Source of the DNA: an uncultured Chloroflexota bacterium
Lineage (GTDB): Bacteria; Chloroflexota; Anaerolineae; Aggregatilineales; Phototrophicaceae
Length of the DNA: 14,171 bases
Direction: 5' to 3'
Assembly (NCBI GenBank): GCA_937927665.1
Contig: CALBRY010000425.1
Location: 1 to 14,171, forward strand
The position numbers and the translations under genes were made by a program. The notes under the pieces were generated by a model. That model saw only the letters and a list, made by a program, of their open reading frames with translations. It was not told the origin of the DNA and did no database searches. Positions 6,374 through 11,946 of this stretch are shown here, in pieces; position 1 is the stretch's first letter, and the number at the start of each line of letters is the position of its first letter.

Positions 6374-6748
6374 CTAGAAGTCCAGACCGCCCTCGCGTGC
6401 GCCTTCTGCCAGCGCTGCGACGCGACCGTGATACTGATAACCACCGCGATCAAAAACCACTTTCGTGATCCCGGCGTTTTTGGCTCGTGCCGCCAAATGA
6501 GCGCCGACAGCCTTGGCGCTCTCCATTTTATTCTTACCCTCAACCTCTTTGGCAATCTCGCGGTCGATTGTCGATGCCGATATGAGCGTAACGCCCTGCG
6601 TATCATCGATCACCTGCGCGTAGATGTTGTCGAGGCTGCGGAAGACGTTCAGGCGCGGACGTTCAGCCGTGCCTACCACGCGAGAGCGGACGCGCTTGTG
6701 CCGTTTCTCACGCGATGCGCGTTTCTTTCTTAGGTCTTTCGCATTCAT
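6374..6748 (-). CDS. rplR: 50S ribosomal protein L18
   Basis: L18 binds 5S rRNA and helps place it in the 50S subunit. I start it at the ATG at 6748 (MNAKDLRKKRASREKRHKRV), giving 124 residues, which matches the family. An upstream in-frame start at 6805 would add 19 residues that look like non-coding sequence. Typical elements are the basic N-terminus, GTAERPRLNVFRSLDNIYAQ, and the C-terminal ITKVVFDRGGYQYHGRVAAL followed by AEGAREGGL. The SD is poor (GAG next to the ATG). The leader is unusual: 161 bases separate it from rplF and contain strong inverted repeats. Confidence 0.96.
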   Translation of the reverse strand: MNAKDLRKKRASREKRHKRVRSRVVGTAERPRLNVFRSLDNIYAQVIDDTQGVTLISASTIDREIAKEVEGKNKMESAKAVGAHLAARAKNAGITKVVFDRGGYQYHGRVAALAEGAREGGLDF

Positions 6749-6784
6749 CTCGGTTCTACCATCTGCTACATTGATTGATAAAGT

Positions 6785-6865
6785 TTCACTGCGCTTGTGC
6801 CTCAACGCCGGGGCATTGCCATGCTTCCATTTAGGGAAAGCAGCTAAGTGTCGAGGGGCAGTGAA
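6785..6865 (-). other. Candidate structured RNA element in the rplF-rplR gap
   Basis: Read on the minus strand, three nested stems can form. P1 is TTCACTGC (6858-6865) with GCAGTGAA (6785-6792), 8 perfect pairs. P2 is CCTCGAC (6850-6856) with GTTGAGG (6800-6806), 7 pairs including one G.U. P3 is TGCTTTCC (6835-6842) with GGAAGCA (6822-6828), 7 pairs with one bulged U and a CTAAAT loop. The nesting is coherent and the gap is non-coding. It might be a regulatory leader for rplR-rpsE or a processing site; function is unknown. A weak promoter-like pair (TTGAGG 6800-6805, TTTATC 6777-6782, 17 apart) overlaps it. Confidence 0.4.
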
Positions 6866-6870
6866 TCAAA

Positions 6871-6899
6871 CCCCGCCATCCTATCATAGGGTGGCAGGG
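6871..6899 (-). other. Hairpin just after the rplF stop
   Basis: ccccgccatccta (6871-6883) and tagggtggcaggg (6887-6899) pair over 13 positions with two imperfect ones and a 3-base loop; GAATC and GATTC flank it. It lies about ten bases past the rplF stop. No U-run follows, so it may be an mRNA 3'-end or attenuator hairpin or a small dispersed palindrome rather than a full terminator. Confidence 0.45.
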
Positions 6900-6909
6900 A
6901 TTCAAATCG

Positions 6910-7458
6910 TTACTTACCGCTCTTACCCGCTTTGCGGCGGATCACTTCATCGCTGTAGCGAACGCCCTTACCGAGATACGGTTCCGGCGGACGCCATTTG
7001 CGAATCTGCGCTGCCTGTTCGCCGACAACCTGCTTATCGACGCCGTGTACGCTGATGTGGAACACGGTCGGGTTTTCGCGCCGTACTTCAAACGAAACGC
7101 CTTCCATCGGCACGACCTTGATGTCGTGCGAATAGCCGAGTTTCAAGACGAGGGTCTTGCCCTCCATTAAGCCGTTGTACCCGACGCCGGCGACGGTCAG
7201 GCTTTTGGTAAAGCCATCGCTCACACCAACGATCAAGTTATTCAGCAGCGCCCGCGTCAAGCCGTGCAGGGCACGGTCTTCGCGCTCATCCGTCCCGCGT
7301 GTGACGACAAGATTTGCATCTTCCCGGCTTACGCTGATCCGGGGGTGAACATCCAATGAACGTTCGCCCTTGGGACCTTTGGCGGTGATTGTTTGTCCGT
7401 CAATCGTGACGGTGACTTTCGCCGGAATGGTGACCGGTTTTTTACCAATACGCGACAT
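6910..7458 (-). CDS. rplF: 50S ribosomal protein L6
   Basis: L6 binds near the factor-binding (sarcin-ricin) region of the 50S subunit. It has 182 residues, the normal length. It starts MSRIGKKPVTIPAKVTVTIDG, the usual L6 opening, followed by KGPKGERS, the second repeat with VGVGYNG-like AGVGYNGLMEG, and the C-terminal signature GEQAAQIRKWRPPEPYLGKG with VRYSDEVIRRKAGKSGK. AAGGAG lies eight bases before the ATG. It starts 12 bases after the rpsH stop. It is followed by an unusual 161-base gap with two structured segments before rplR. Confidence 0.98.
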   Translation of the reverse strand: MSRIGKKPVTIPAKVTVTIDGQTITAKGPKGERSLDVHPRISVSREDANLVVTRGTDEREDRALHGLTRALLNNLIVGVSDGFTKSLTVAGVGYNGLMEGKTLVLKLGYSHDIKVVPMEGVSFEVRRENPTVFHISVHGVDKQVVGEQAAQIRKWRPPEPYLGKGVRYSDEVIRRKAGKSGK

Positions 7459-7470
7459 GGAAGTTTCTCC

Positions 7471-7875
7471 TTACCACACCACGCATAGGATTTCGCCGCC
7501 GACGCGTTCACGACGCGCCTGCTGTGCCGTCATCACGCCCTTGGGCGTAGTGACGATGGCGGTACCCATGCCGCTGCGAACGCGGGGCAGGTCAACCTTT
7601 TTGCGGTAAACACGGCGACCGGGCTTGCTAACGCGCTCGATGTGGGAAATCACCGGTGTGCGCTCGCGGCGCGACCCGTGATACTTCAGTTCCAATTGGA
7701 TCACATTGTACGGCTGCTGTTCAACCAGCGAGTACGCTTCAATGTATCCTTCTTCTTTCAGGATGCGGGCGATTTCCAGCTTCAATTTGCTGGCAGGAAT
7801 ATCTACCGTCGTCCGTTTGACCATTAGTGCATTGCGGATGCGGGTCAGCATATCCGCGATCGGATCGCTCATCAT
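7471..7875 (-). CDS. rpsH: 30S ribosomal protein S8
   Basis: S8 is a primary 16S rRNA binder, and in E. coli it is the translational repressor of the spc operon. It has 134 residues, normal length, with the typical start SDPIADMLTRIRNA and the C-terminal signature MGTAIVTTPKGVMTAQQARR followed by GGEILCVVW. Two adjacent ATG codons (7875 and 7872) are possible starts. A GAGGGG lies 13 bases from the first, separated from it by a small hairpin. The second ATG (MSDPIADML) is equally plausible and would change the length by one residue. The gap to rpsN is 19 bases. Confidence 0.97.
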   Translation of the reverse strand: MMSDPIADMLTRIRNALMVKRTTVDIPASKLKLEIARILKEEGYIEAYSLVEQQPYNVIQLELKYHGSRRERTPVISHIERVSKPGRRVYRKKVDLPRVRSGMGTAIVTTPKGVMTAQQARRERVGGEILCVVW

Positions 7876-7888
7876 AAGCTTTGCTTAT
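7874..7888 (-). other. Hairpin between SD and start codon of rpsH
   Basis: ATAAGC-AAA-GCTTAT (minus strand) is a perfect 6-base stem with a 3-base loop, placed directly between the GAGGGG of rpsH and its start codons. Its 3' arm contains the first two bases of the first ATG. Folding would bring the SD close to the second ATG at 7872 and partly hide the first. Confidence 0.35.
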
Positions 7889-7894
7889 CCCCTC

Positions 7895-8101
7895 TTACCA
7901 GCTCGACTTGACCACGCCGGGGATTTGCCCCTTTAAGGCGAGTTCGCGGAAATGAATACGGCACAGTCCGAATTTGCGAATATACCCACGCGGACGACCG
8001 CACATCTTCCCCGAACTGGGATCGATATATTGGCAGCGATTCCGCACCCGCACCCGATATTTGCGGCGCGGTTCGCGCGCCGAGACTGAACGTTTTGCCA
8101 T
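7895..8101 (-). CDS. rpsN: 30S ribosomal protein S14, zinc type with altered site
   Basis: S14 assembles late in the 30S head and contacts 16S rRNA. This is the short zinc type by its C-terminal half: CGRPRGYIRKFGLCRIHFRE, then LALKGQIPGVVKSSW. It has 68 residues against 61 for most such proteins. The difference is in the metal site. The family has C-x2-C-x12-C-x2-C; here Cys23 and Cys34 are ten residues apart (QYIDPSSGKM between them) and the last ligand is His50 instead of Cys (C47-R-I-H50). I read the codons directly and the frame is continuous, so this is not a frameshift. It starts six bases after the rplE stop, with GGGAG about 12 bases upstream. Confidence 0.95.
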   Translation of the reverse strand: MAKRSVSAREPRRKYRVRVRNRCQYIDPSSGKMCGRPRGYIRKFGLCRIHFRELALKGQIPGVVKSSW

Positions 8102-8107
8102 GATCTG

Positions 8108-8659
8108 TTAGCTCTCCCGGAAGGGCATACCCATGAGTTTCAGCAGACGACGACCTTCTTCATCTGTTGAAGCGCTCGTCACGATTGTGATTTCCATACC
8201 ACGCACTTTGTCAATCTTGTCGTACTGGATTTCTGGAAACACCAGTTGTTCACGCAAGCCGATCGTGTAGTTTCCGCGTCCGTCGAACGTATCCGGCGAA
8301 ACACCCCGGAAGTCACGGATACGCGGCAGCGCCACATTAATCAACCGGTCAAGCATCGCCCACATGCGGTTGCCACGAAGGGTGACTTTCACGCCGATGG
8401 CGCGCCCTTCACGCAGCTTGAATGCAGCGATACTCTTCTTGGCGTGGGTGACGACGGGCTGCTGTCCGCTGATTTGCTTCAGATCGCTCACGGCGGCGTC
8501 AAGCGCTTTCGCGTTGTCAATCGCTTCGCCGACGCCGATATTGATGACAATCTTCTCAATCCGCGGCACCTGCATCACGTTCCCGTAGCTGAATTCACTG
8601 ATTAACGCCGGGACGACCTGTTCCTGGTAACGATTTTCAATTCCATATTTCTGAGCCAT
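8108..8659 (-). CDS. rplE: 50S ribosomal protein L5
   Basis: L5 binds 5S rRNA and the P-site tRNA side of the central protuberance. It has 183 residues, typical. Signatures include the N-terminal YQEQVVPALISEFSYGNVMQ, VPRIEKIVINIGVGEA, ISGQQPVVTHAKKSIAAFK, REGRAIGVKVTLRG, FDGRGNYTIGLREQLVFPEI, and the end STDEEGRRLLKLMGMPFRE. The SD is weak (AGGGA, about 12 bases before the ATG). It begins 18 bases after the rplX stop and is followed by rpsN, the standard order. Confidence 0.98.
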   Translation of the reverse strand: MAQKYGIENRYQEQVVPALISEFSYGNVMQVPRIEKIVINIGVGEAIDNAKALDAAVSDLKQISGQQPVVTHAKKSIAAFKLREGRAIGVKVTLRGNRMWAMLDRLINVALPRIRDFRGVSPDTFDGRGNYTIGLREQLVFPEIQYDKIDKVRGMEITIVTSASTDEEGRRLLKLMGMPFRES

Positions 8660-8677
8660 GATGGTTTCGTCCCTGCC

Positions 8678-9004
8678 TTACTCAATATCCGCGTTACAGC
8701 TGCGGCATACACGCACTTTAAACCCATCATTGTCGCGCACGCGGTAACCCACGCGCACCGGTTTATCGCATTTGGGGCAAATGGGCATCACGTTAGAGAG
8801 ATCCATTTTGCCTTCAAAGTCGACGATCTGCGCGGGTACCTGCTGACGCCCCGCCTGACGCGCCTTCTGGTGCTTCTTGAGCATGTTCAAGTTCTGCACC
8901 GTCACGCGATTTTCCTTCGGGTACACGTCGAGAACTGTCCCGCGCTGCCCTTTATCTTTCCCGGCGATAATTTCAACCTTATCGCCCTGTTTCACACGCT
9001 CCAT
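8678..9004 (-). CDS. rplX: 50S ribosomal protein L24 with C-terminal zinc ribbon
   Basis: L24 is an assembly-initiating 50S protein near the peptide exit tunnel. It has 108 residues. The KOW motif is at the N-terminus (QGDKVEIIAGKDKGQRGTVL), followed by RVTVQNLNMLKKHQKARQ. The C-terminal part carries two CxxC pairs, Cys76/Cys79 (PICPKCDKPVRVGYRV) and Cys100/Cys103 (VRVCRSCNADIE). These form a probable zinc ribbon, seen in L24 of Thermus and some other lineages but lacking in E. coli. The ATG at 9004 has GAGG about 13 bases upstream. It lies 26 bases after the rplN stop. Confidence 0.97.
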   Translation of the reverse strand: MERVKQGDKVEIIAGKDKGQRGTVLDVYPKENRVTVQNLNMLKKHQKARQAGRQQVPAQIVDFEGKMDLSNVMPICPKCDKPVRVGYRVRDNDGFKVRVCRSCNADIE

Positions 9005-9030
9005 GGTCGGAAAATTCCCTCACTCGTCAC

Positions 9031-9402
9031 TTACAGAGTTTCCGGCGCGAGCGAGACGATTTTGGTGTAGCCCTTGTCGCGCAGTTCACGCGCAACCGGA
9101 CCAAACACACGCGTCCCTTTCGGATTTTGCAGATCATCGTTGAGAATCACGACGGCGTTATCATCAAATCGGATGTACGAGCCATCATCACGGCGGTATT
9201 CTTTCGCCACACGCACGATGACCGCTTTCACAACGTCGCTCTTCTTCACCGTACCATTCGGGGTCGCGCTCTTGATTGCACCAACAACGATATCGCCGAT
9301 GCTGCCATAACGGCGGCGCGAACCACCTAGGACACGGATGACCAGAATTTCCTGTGCGCCGGTATTATCGGCAACCTTCAGACGGGATTCTGTTTGGATC
9401 AT
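9031..9402 (-). CDS. rplN: 50S ribosomal protein L14
   Basis: L14 lies at the subunit interface of the 50S and takes part in bridge formation with the 30S. It has 123 residues, one more than the usual 122. Family features run along the whole chain: MIQTESRLKVADNTGAQEIL, VIRVLGGSRRRYGSIGDIVV, GTVKKSDVVKAVIVRVAKEY, RFDDNAVVILNDDLQNPKGT and RVFGPVARELRDKGYTKIVS. A good AGGAG lies nine bases before the ATG. It begins 19 bases after the rpsQ stop. Nothing unusual is seen. Confidence 0.98.
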   Translation of the reverse strand: MIQTESRLKVADNTGAQEILVIRVLGGSRRRYGSIGDIVVGAIKSATPNGTVKKSDVVKAVIVRVAKEYRRDDGSYIRFDDNAVVILNDDLQNPKGTRVFGPVARELRDKGYTKIVSLAPETL

Positions 9403-9421
9403 GATTTGGTTCTCCTCCCGC

Positions 9422-9739
9422 CTATTCGTCGGCGGGTTCGCCGCCGCCTACAATCGCCGTCTCATCCGCAAGGGTTTCGAGCGTCGGTGTACCGACGGTT
9501 TCGAGGACTTCCTCGACGACCCAGCGTTTGTTCTTGCTCAACGGCTTGCTTTCGACAACGCGCACCAAGGCGCCCACCTGAACCGAGTTGCTCTCGTCGT
9601 GCGCCATGACCTTCTTGGTCAGCTTGACTACCTTCTTATAGATCGGGTGAGTCTTGCGGCGCTCGATCGCAACCACGACCGTTTTGTCCATTTTGTCGCT
9701 GATGACACGTCCCACCAGCCGGCGGCGATTATTTGGCAA
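9422..9739 (-). CDS. rpsQ: 30S ribosomal protein S17, TTG start
   Basis: S17 is a primary 16S rRNA binder with an OB fold. The core is typical: RRLVGRVISDKMDKTVVVAI, ERRKTHPIYKKVVKLTKKVM, AHDESNSVQVGALVRVVESK and PLSKNKRWVVEEVLE. It has 105 residues against about 85 usually, because of an acidic C-terminal tail (about 82-105, ending GGGEPADE). No ATG lies at the right place; the start that restores the family N-terminus is TTG at 9739, with GAGGG six bases upstream. It overlaps the end of rpmC by 11 bases. The next in-frame alternative, a GTG in LVGRV, would cut into the conserved core. Confidence 0.94.
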   Translation of the reverse strand: MPNNRRRLVGRVISDKMDKTVVVAIERRKTHPIYKKVVKLTKKVMAHDESNSVQVGALVRVVESKPLSKNKRWVVEEVLETVGTPTLETLADETAIVGGGEPADE

Positions 9740-10046
9740 GAGTATCCCTCTTCTTCAGCTCCTTGCCCTTTTTGGGCTTGCGGACAAGGTGCGATTTGTT
9801 CACGCCGTGAACATGCTTGACAGGACGGGCATCGCCCATCGCTTCAAGCTGACGTTCGCGCAACACCATCTGAATGCGGGCAATATCGCGGCGTTCGCGC
9901 TTGATCGCATTCTCATCTTCTAACTGACCAAAGCCCTGTTGGAAACGCAGATTGAAGATCGACTCGCGTTTATCTTCCAGCGTATCCATCAAGTCCTTGT
10001 CGGACATTTTACGCAGTTCGCGTACATCTAGGCGTACGTCAACCAT
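9729..10046 (-). CDS. rpmC: 50S ribosomal protein L29 with C-terminal extension
   Basis: L29 lies at the polypeptide exit tunnel, where nascent-chain factors such as SRP and trigger factor dock near L23/L29. I start it at the ATG at 10046 (MVDVRLDVRELRKMSDKDL), which overlaps the rplP stop by eight bases; GGAG lies ten bases upstream. A longer frame to 10139 would add 31 residues that are rplP read in another frame. The core (about 6-70) has the typical helical hairpin: LRKMSDKDLMDTLEDKRESI, FNLRFQQGFGQLEDENAIKR and RDIARIQMVLRERQ. It has 105 residues against 60-75 in most bacteria. The rest (71-105) is a basic tail with KHVHGVNKSHLVRKPKKGKE. Confidence 0.95.
   Translation of the reverse strand: MVDVRLDVRELRKMSDKDLMDTLEDKRESIFNLRFQQGFGQLEDENAIKRERRDIARIQMVLRERQLEAMGDARPVKHVHGVNKSHLVRKPKKGKELKKRDTLAK
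9746..9752 (-). promoter_or_regulatory. Ribosome binding site of rpsQ
   Basis: AAGAGGG on the minus strand lies inside the last codons of rpmC, six bases before the TTG at 9739. It is the main evidence that this TTG is the true start. Confidence 0.6.
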
Positions 10047-10482
10047 TGCCGCCCAACTCCACCCCGCTGATCGGGTCAATACGACGGACGATTTTGGTCT
10101 TGATTGGCAGCTTAAACGACGCCAACCGCAGCGCCTCAAGCGCTTCTTCCTCGGAAATGCCGCCCATTTCGAATAGGATGCGCCCCGGACGGATGACCGC
10201 GACGTAGTACTCTACCGATCCCTTACCGGAACCCATGCGCGTTTCCGCAGCTTTCTGGGTATACGGTTTATCGGGGAAGACGCGAATCCAGATTTTTCCG
10301 CGACGGCGAATAAAACGCACCATCGCGCGGCGGGCGGCTTCGATCTGACGGCTGGTCAACCAATAAGGCTCCAGCGCCATCAATCCGTATTCGCCAAACG
10401 ACACGACACTGCCGCGCTGCGCTTGACCCTTCATGCGTCCGCGCATTTGCTTACGATACTTCACACGTTTGGGCATCAACAT
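10039..10482 (-). CDS. rplP: 50S ribosomal protein L16
   Basis: L16 helps form the A-site tRNA region of the 50S subunit and is needed for peptidyl transfer. It has 147 residues. It begins MLMPKRVKYRKQMRGRMKGQ, the common L16 opening, then GSVVSFGEYGLMALEPYWLT, SRQIEAARRAMVRFIRRRGK, IWIRVFPDKPYTQKAAETRM, GSGKGSVEYYVAVIRPGRIL and FEMGGISEEEALEALRLAS. Two ATGs (10482 and 10476) are possible; GAGGAG lies 11 bases from the first, so I use 10482, which also agrees with the MLMPKR form seen in many relatives. It begins 27 bases after the rpsC stop; its end overlaps rpmC. Confidence 0.98.
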   Translation of the reverse strand: MLMPKRVKYRKQMRGRMKGQAQRGSVVSFGEYGLMALEPYWLTSRQIEAARRAMVRFIRRRGKIWIRVFPDKPYTQKAAETRMGSGKGSVEYYVAVIRPGRILFEMGGISEEEALEALRLASFKLPIKTKIVRRIDPISGVELGGNG

Positions 10483-10509
10483 GATGCGGTGTTCTCCTCA
10501 ATCTTCCCG

Positions 10510-11190
10510 TTAGACCGACTGAGTCTCGGTCGTCGGGGTTTCACGCGGCTTCGGCGGTTCGAGGCGCAGCACGTCACCCTTGTACATCCACACCTTGACG
10601 CCAATCCGCCCGAACGTTGTAAGCGCTTCCGCCTTTGCAAAATCGAGGTTGGAGCGGAGCGTATTGCGCGGAATGCGCCCTTCGCTTGCCCACTCACGGC
10701 GGCTCATATCCGACCCGCCAAGGCGACCACTGACTTCGATCTTGACGCCCAACGCACCCTGACGCATCGCCTGACTAATGGCGCGCTTGAGGGCACGACT
10801 GTGACCGATACGCTTTTCAAGCTGCTGAGCGATGTTTTCTGCGACGAGTTGGGCGTCGGTATCCGCCTTCTCAATTTCGCTCACATCGACCTTGACCTTC
10901 TTACCCGTCATCTTTTCGAGTCCGGTCCGAATTTCCTTGACCTGATCGCCTTTGCGACCGATCAGAATTCCCGGACGCGCCGTGTGAATCGTCACCTGAA
11001 GCTGATTCGGGTAGCGTTCGATTTCAATCCGCGAAACGCCCGCCTTCGAACCCGCTTTTTTGACGAATCTGCGGATGCGGAAGTCTTCGTGAAGGAGTTC
11101 GCTATAACGCGGACCCTCCGCGTACCAACGCGCATCCCAATCCCGGTTGATTCCCAACCGGAACCCAATCGGATGTACTTTACGACCCAT
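10510..11190 (-). CDS. rpsC: 30S ribosomal protein S3
   Basis: S3 lies at the mRNA entry site with S4 and S5. It has 226 residues, usual length. It opens MGRKVHPIGFRLGINRDWDA; the KH domain (about 40-110) carries RPGILIGRKGDQVKEIRTGL with its GRKG loop. The C-terminal domain shows QAMRQGALGVKIEVSGRLGG, EGRIPRNTLRSNLDFAKAEA and FGRIGVKVWMYKGD. It ends with a short Pro/Thr-rich tail. The start lies two bases after the rplV stop, with GGGGAG about 11 bases upstream inside rplV. Confidence 0.98.
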   Translation of the reverse strand: MGRKVHPIGFRLGINRDWDARWYAEGPRYSELLHEDFRIRRFVKKAGSKAGVSRIEIERYPNQLQVTIHTARPGILIGRKGDQVKEIRTGLEKMTGKKVKVDVSEIEKADTDAQLVAENIAQQLEKRIGHSRALKRAISQAMRQGALGVKIEVSGRLGGSDMSRREWASEGRIPRNTLRSNLDFAKAEALTTFGRIGVKVWMYKGDVLRLEPPKPRETPTTETQSV

Positions 11191-11192
11191 AG

Positions 11193-11540
11193 TTACGCGT
11201 TCTCCCCACCATCCGACAGGACGATCGTTAGATGTGATGTGCGGCGCAGACGCGGTTTGTAGCGTCCACGAGCGCCCGCCTTGTACCGCTTGAGCATCGG
11301 ACCGCCATCCGCCATGATGGTGGCAATCGTCATTTGTTCACGCGGCAGGTCGAGATTGTTTTCAGCATTCGACAGCGCGCTGCTCAAGAGTTTCGAGACG
11401 AATGTTGCGCCCTTCTTTGGAACGAACTTGAGCACGACTAATGCCTGCTCTGCGTTCAATCCGCGCACCTGATCACACACCAGGCGGAGTTTCTGCGCGC
11501 TGATGGGGAGATACTTCGCTTCTGCGCGAACGGTTGCCAT
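11193..11540 (-). CDS. rplV: 50S ribosomal protein L22
   Basis: L22 extends a beta-hairpin into the peptide exit tunnel and takes part in nascent-chain sensing and macrolide response. I start it at the ATG at 11540 (MATVRAEAKYLPISAQKLRL), giving 115 residues. An upstream frame to 11585 would add residues from the end of rpsS and is rejected. Family features are VCDQVRGLNAEQALVVLKFV, SSALSNAENNLDLPREQ, and the tunnel hairpin RYKAGARGRYKPRLRRTSHL followed by TIVLSDG. AGGAG lies ten bases before the ATG. It begins 13 bases after the rpsS stop. Confidence 0.97.
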   Translation of the reverse strand: MATVRAEAKYLPISAQKLRLVCDQVRGLNAEQALVVLKFVPKKGATFVSKLLSSALSNAENNLDLPREQMTIATIMADGGPMLKRYKAGARGRYKPRLRRTSHLTIVLSDGGENA

Positions 11541-11553
11541 CGCTTCGTATCTC

Positions 11554-11826
11554 CTACTTCTTCTTCTTCTCGACCATATGACCACGATAAGTACGCGTCG
11601 GGGCGAATTCGCCCAACTTGTGACCTACCATGTTCTCCGTGATGTAAATCGGCACGTGCCGACGACCATCATGCACCGCGATGGTATGACCTACCATCTG
11701 CGGGAAGATCGTGCTGGCGCGGCTCCAAGTGCGGATCACAACTTTCTTGTTCTCCACATTAAGCTTCTCGATCTTCTTGAGAAGCTTTGGACTGATGAAA
11801 GGACCTTTTTTGAGCGAACGACTCAT
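11554..11826 (-). CDS. rpsS: 30S ribosomal protein S19
   Basis: S19 lies in the 30S head with S13, near the A-site tRNA and the B1a bridge. It has 90 residues, normal. The sequence is conserved along its length: MSRSLKKGPFISPKLLKKIE, VVIRTWSRASTIFPQMVGHT, IAVHDGRRHVPIYITENMVG and HKLGEFAPTRTYRGH, with a Lys-rich end. GAGGGG lies about eight bases before the ATG. It stands 120 bases after rplB, an unusually long gap for this gene pair. Confidence 0.98.
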   Translation of the reverse strand: MSRSLKKGPFISPKLLKKIEKLNVENKKVVIRTWSRASTIFPQMVGHTIAVHDGRRHVPIYITENMVGHKLGEFAPTRTYRGHMVEKKKK

Positions 11827-11946
11827 TCCGTTTACCCCTCTGCTAGCCGTATCCTACCGAACGTGAGCATCGTCAGGAGGAACAAGGGATTGTCCCTAGC
11901 CCCCCTATACATGAACGTGTCCAGCCGGACGCGCTAGCTGCTCTTA
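11827..11946 (-). other. Long intergenic region rplB-rpsS
   Basis: This 120-base gap has no open frame with support. It contains two copies of the palindromic hexamer GCTAGC (11842-11847 and 11933-11938), which could pair across it. It also has short local hairpins (AGGGA-CAA-TCCCT; GTCC-GGCT-GGAC) and two copies of CACGTTC on the minus strand. A second TAA follows the rplB stop directly. No good promoter or terminator is seen. A leader RNA for rpsS is possible but weakly supported. Confidence 0.3.

Noticed and set aside
5612..6733. A 373-codon open frame on the plus strand
   Set aside because: It lies exactly opposite rpmD, rpsE and rplR, which are certain. Its product is a low-complexity mixture with no family resemblance; long antisense frames are expected in GC-rich coding DNA.
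6749..6805. Longer N-terminus of L18 from 6805
   Set aside because: It would include part of the palindromic gap and would not match known L18 N-termini.
6749..6909. A tRNA in the rplF-rplR gap
   Set aside because: Some segments (such as GGATTCAAATC) recall a T-arm, but no cloverleaf with acceptor stem, anticodon arm and correct T-loop could be built on either strand.
10047..10139. Longer N-terminus of L29 from 10139
   Set aside because: The additional residues are rplP in another frame, and ATG 10046 gives the normal L29 start with an SD.
10423..11262. A 279-codon open frame on the plus strand
   Set aside because: Antisense to rplP, rpsC and rplV with no recognisable domain.
11541..11585. 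Longer N-terminus of L22 from 11585
   Set aside because: The extra residues come from the rpsS 3' end; ATG 11540 has AGGAG and the usual L22 start.
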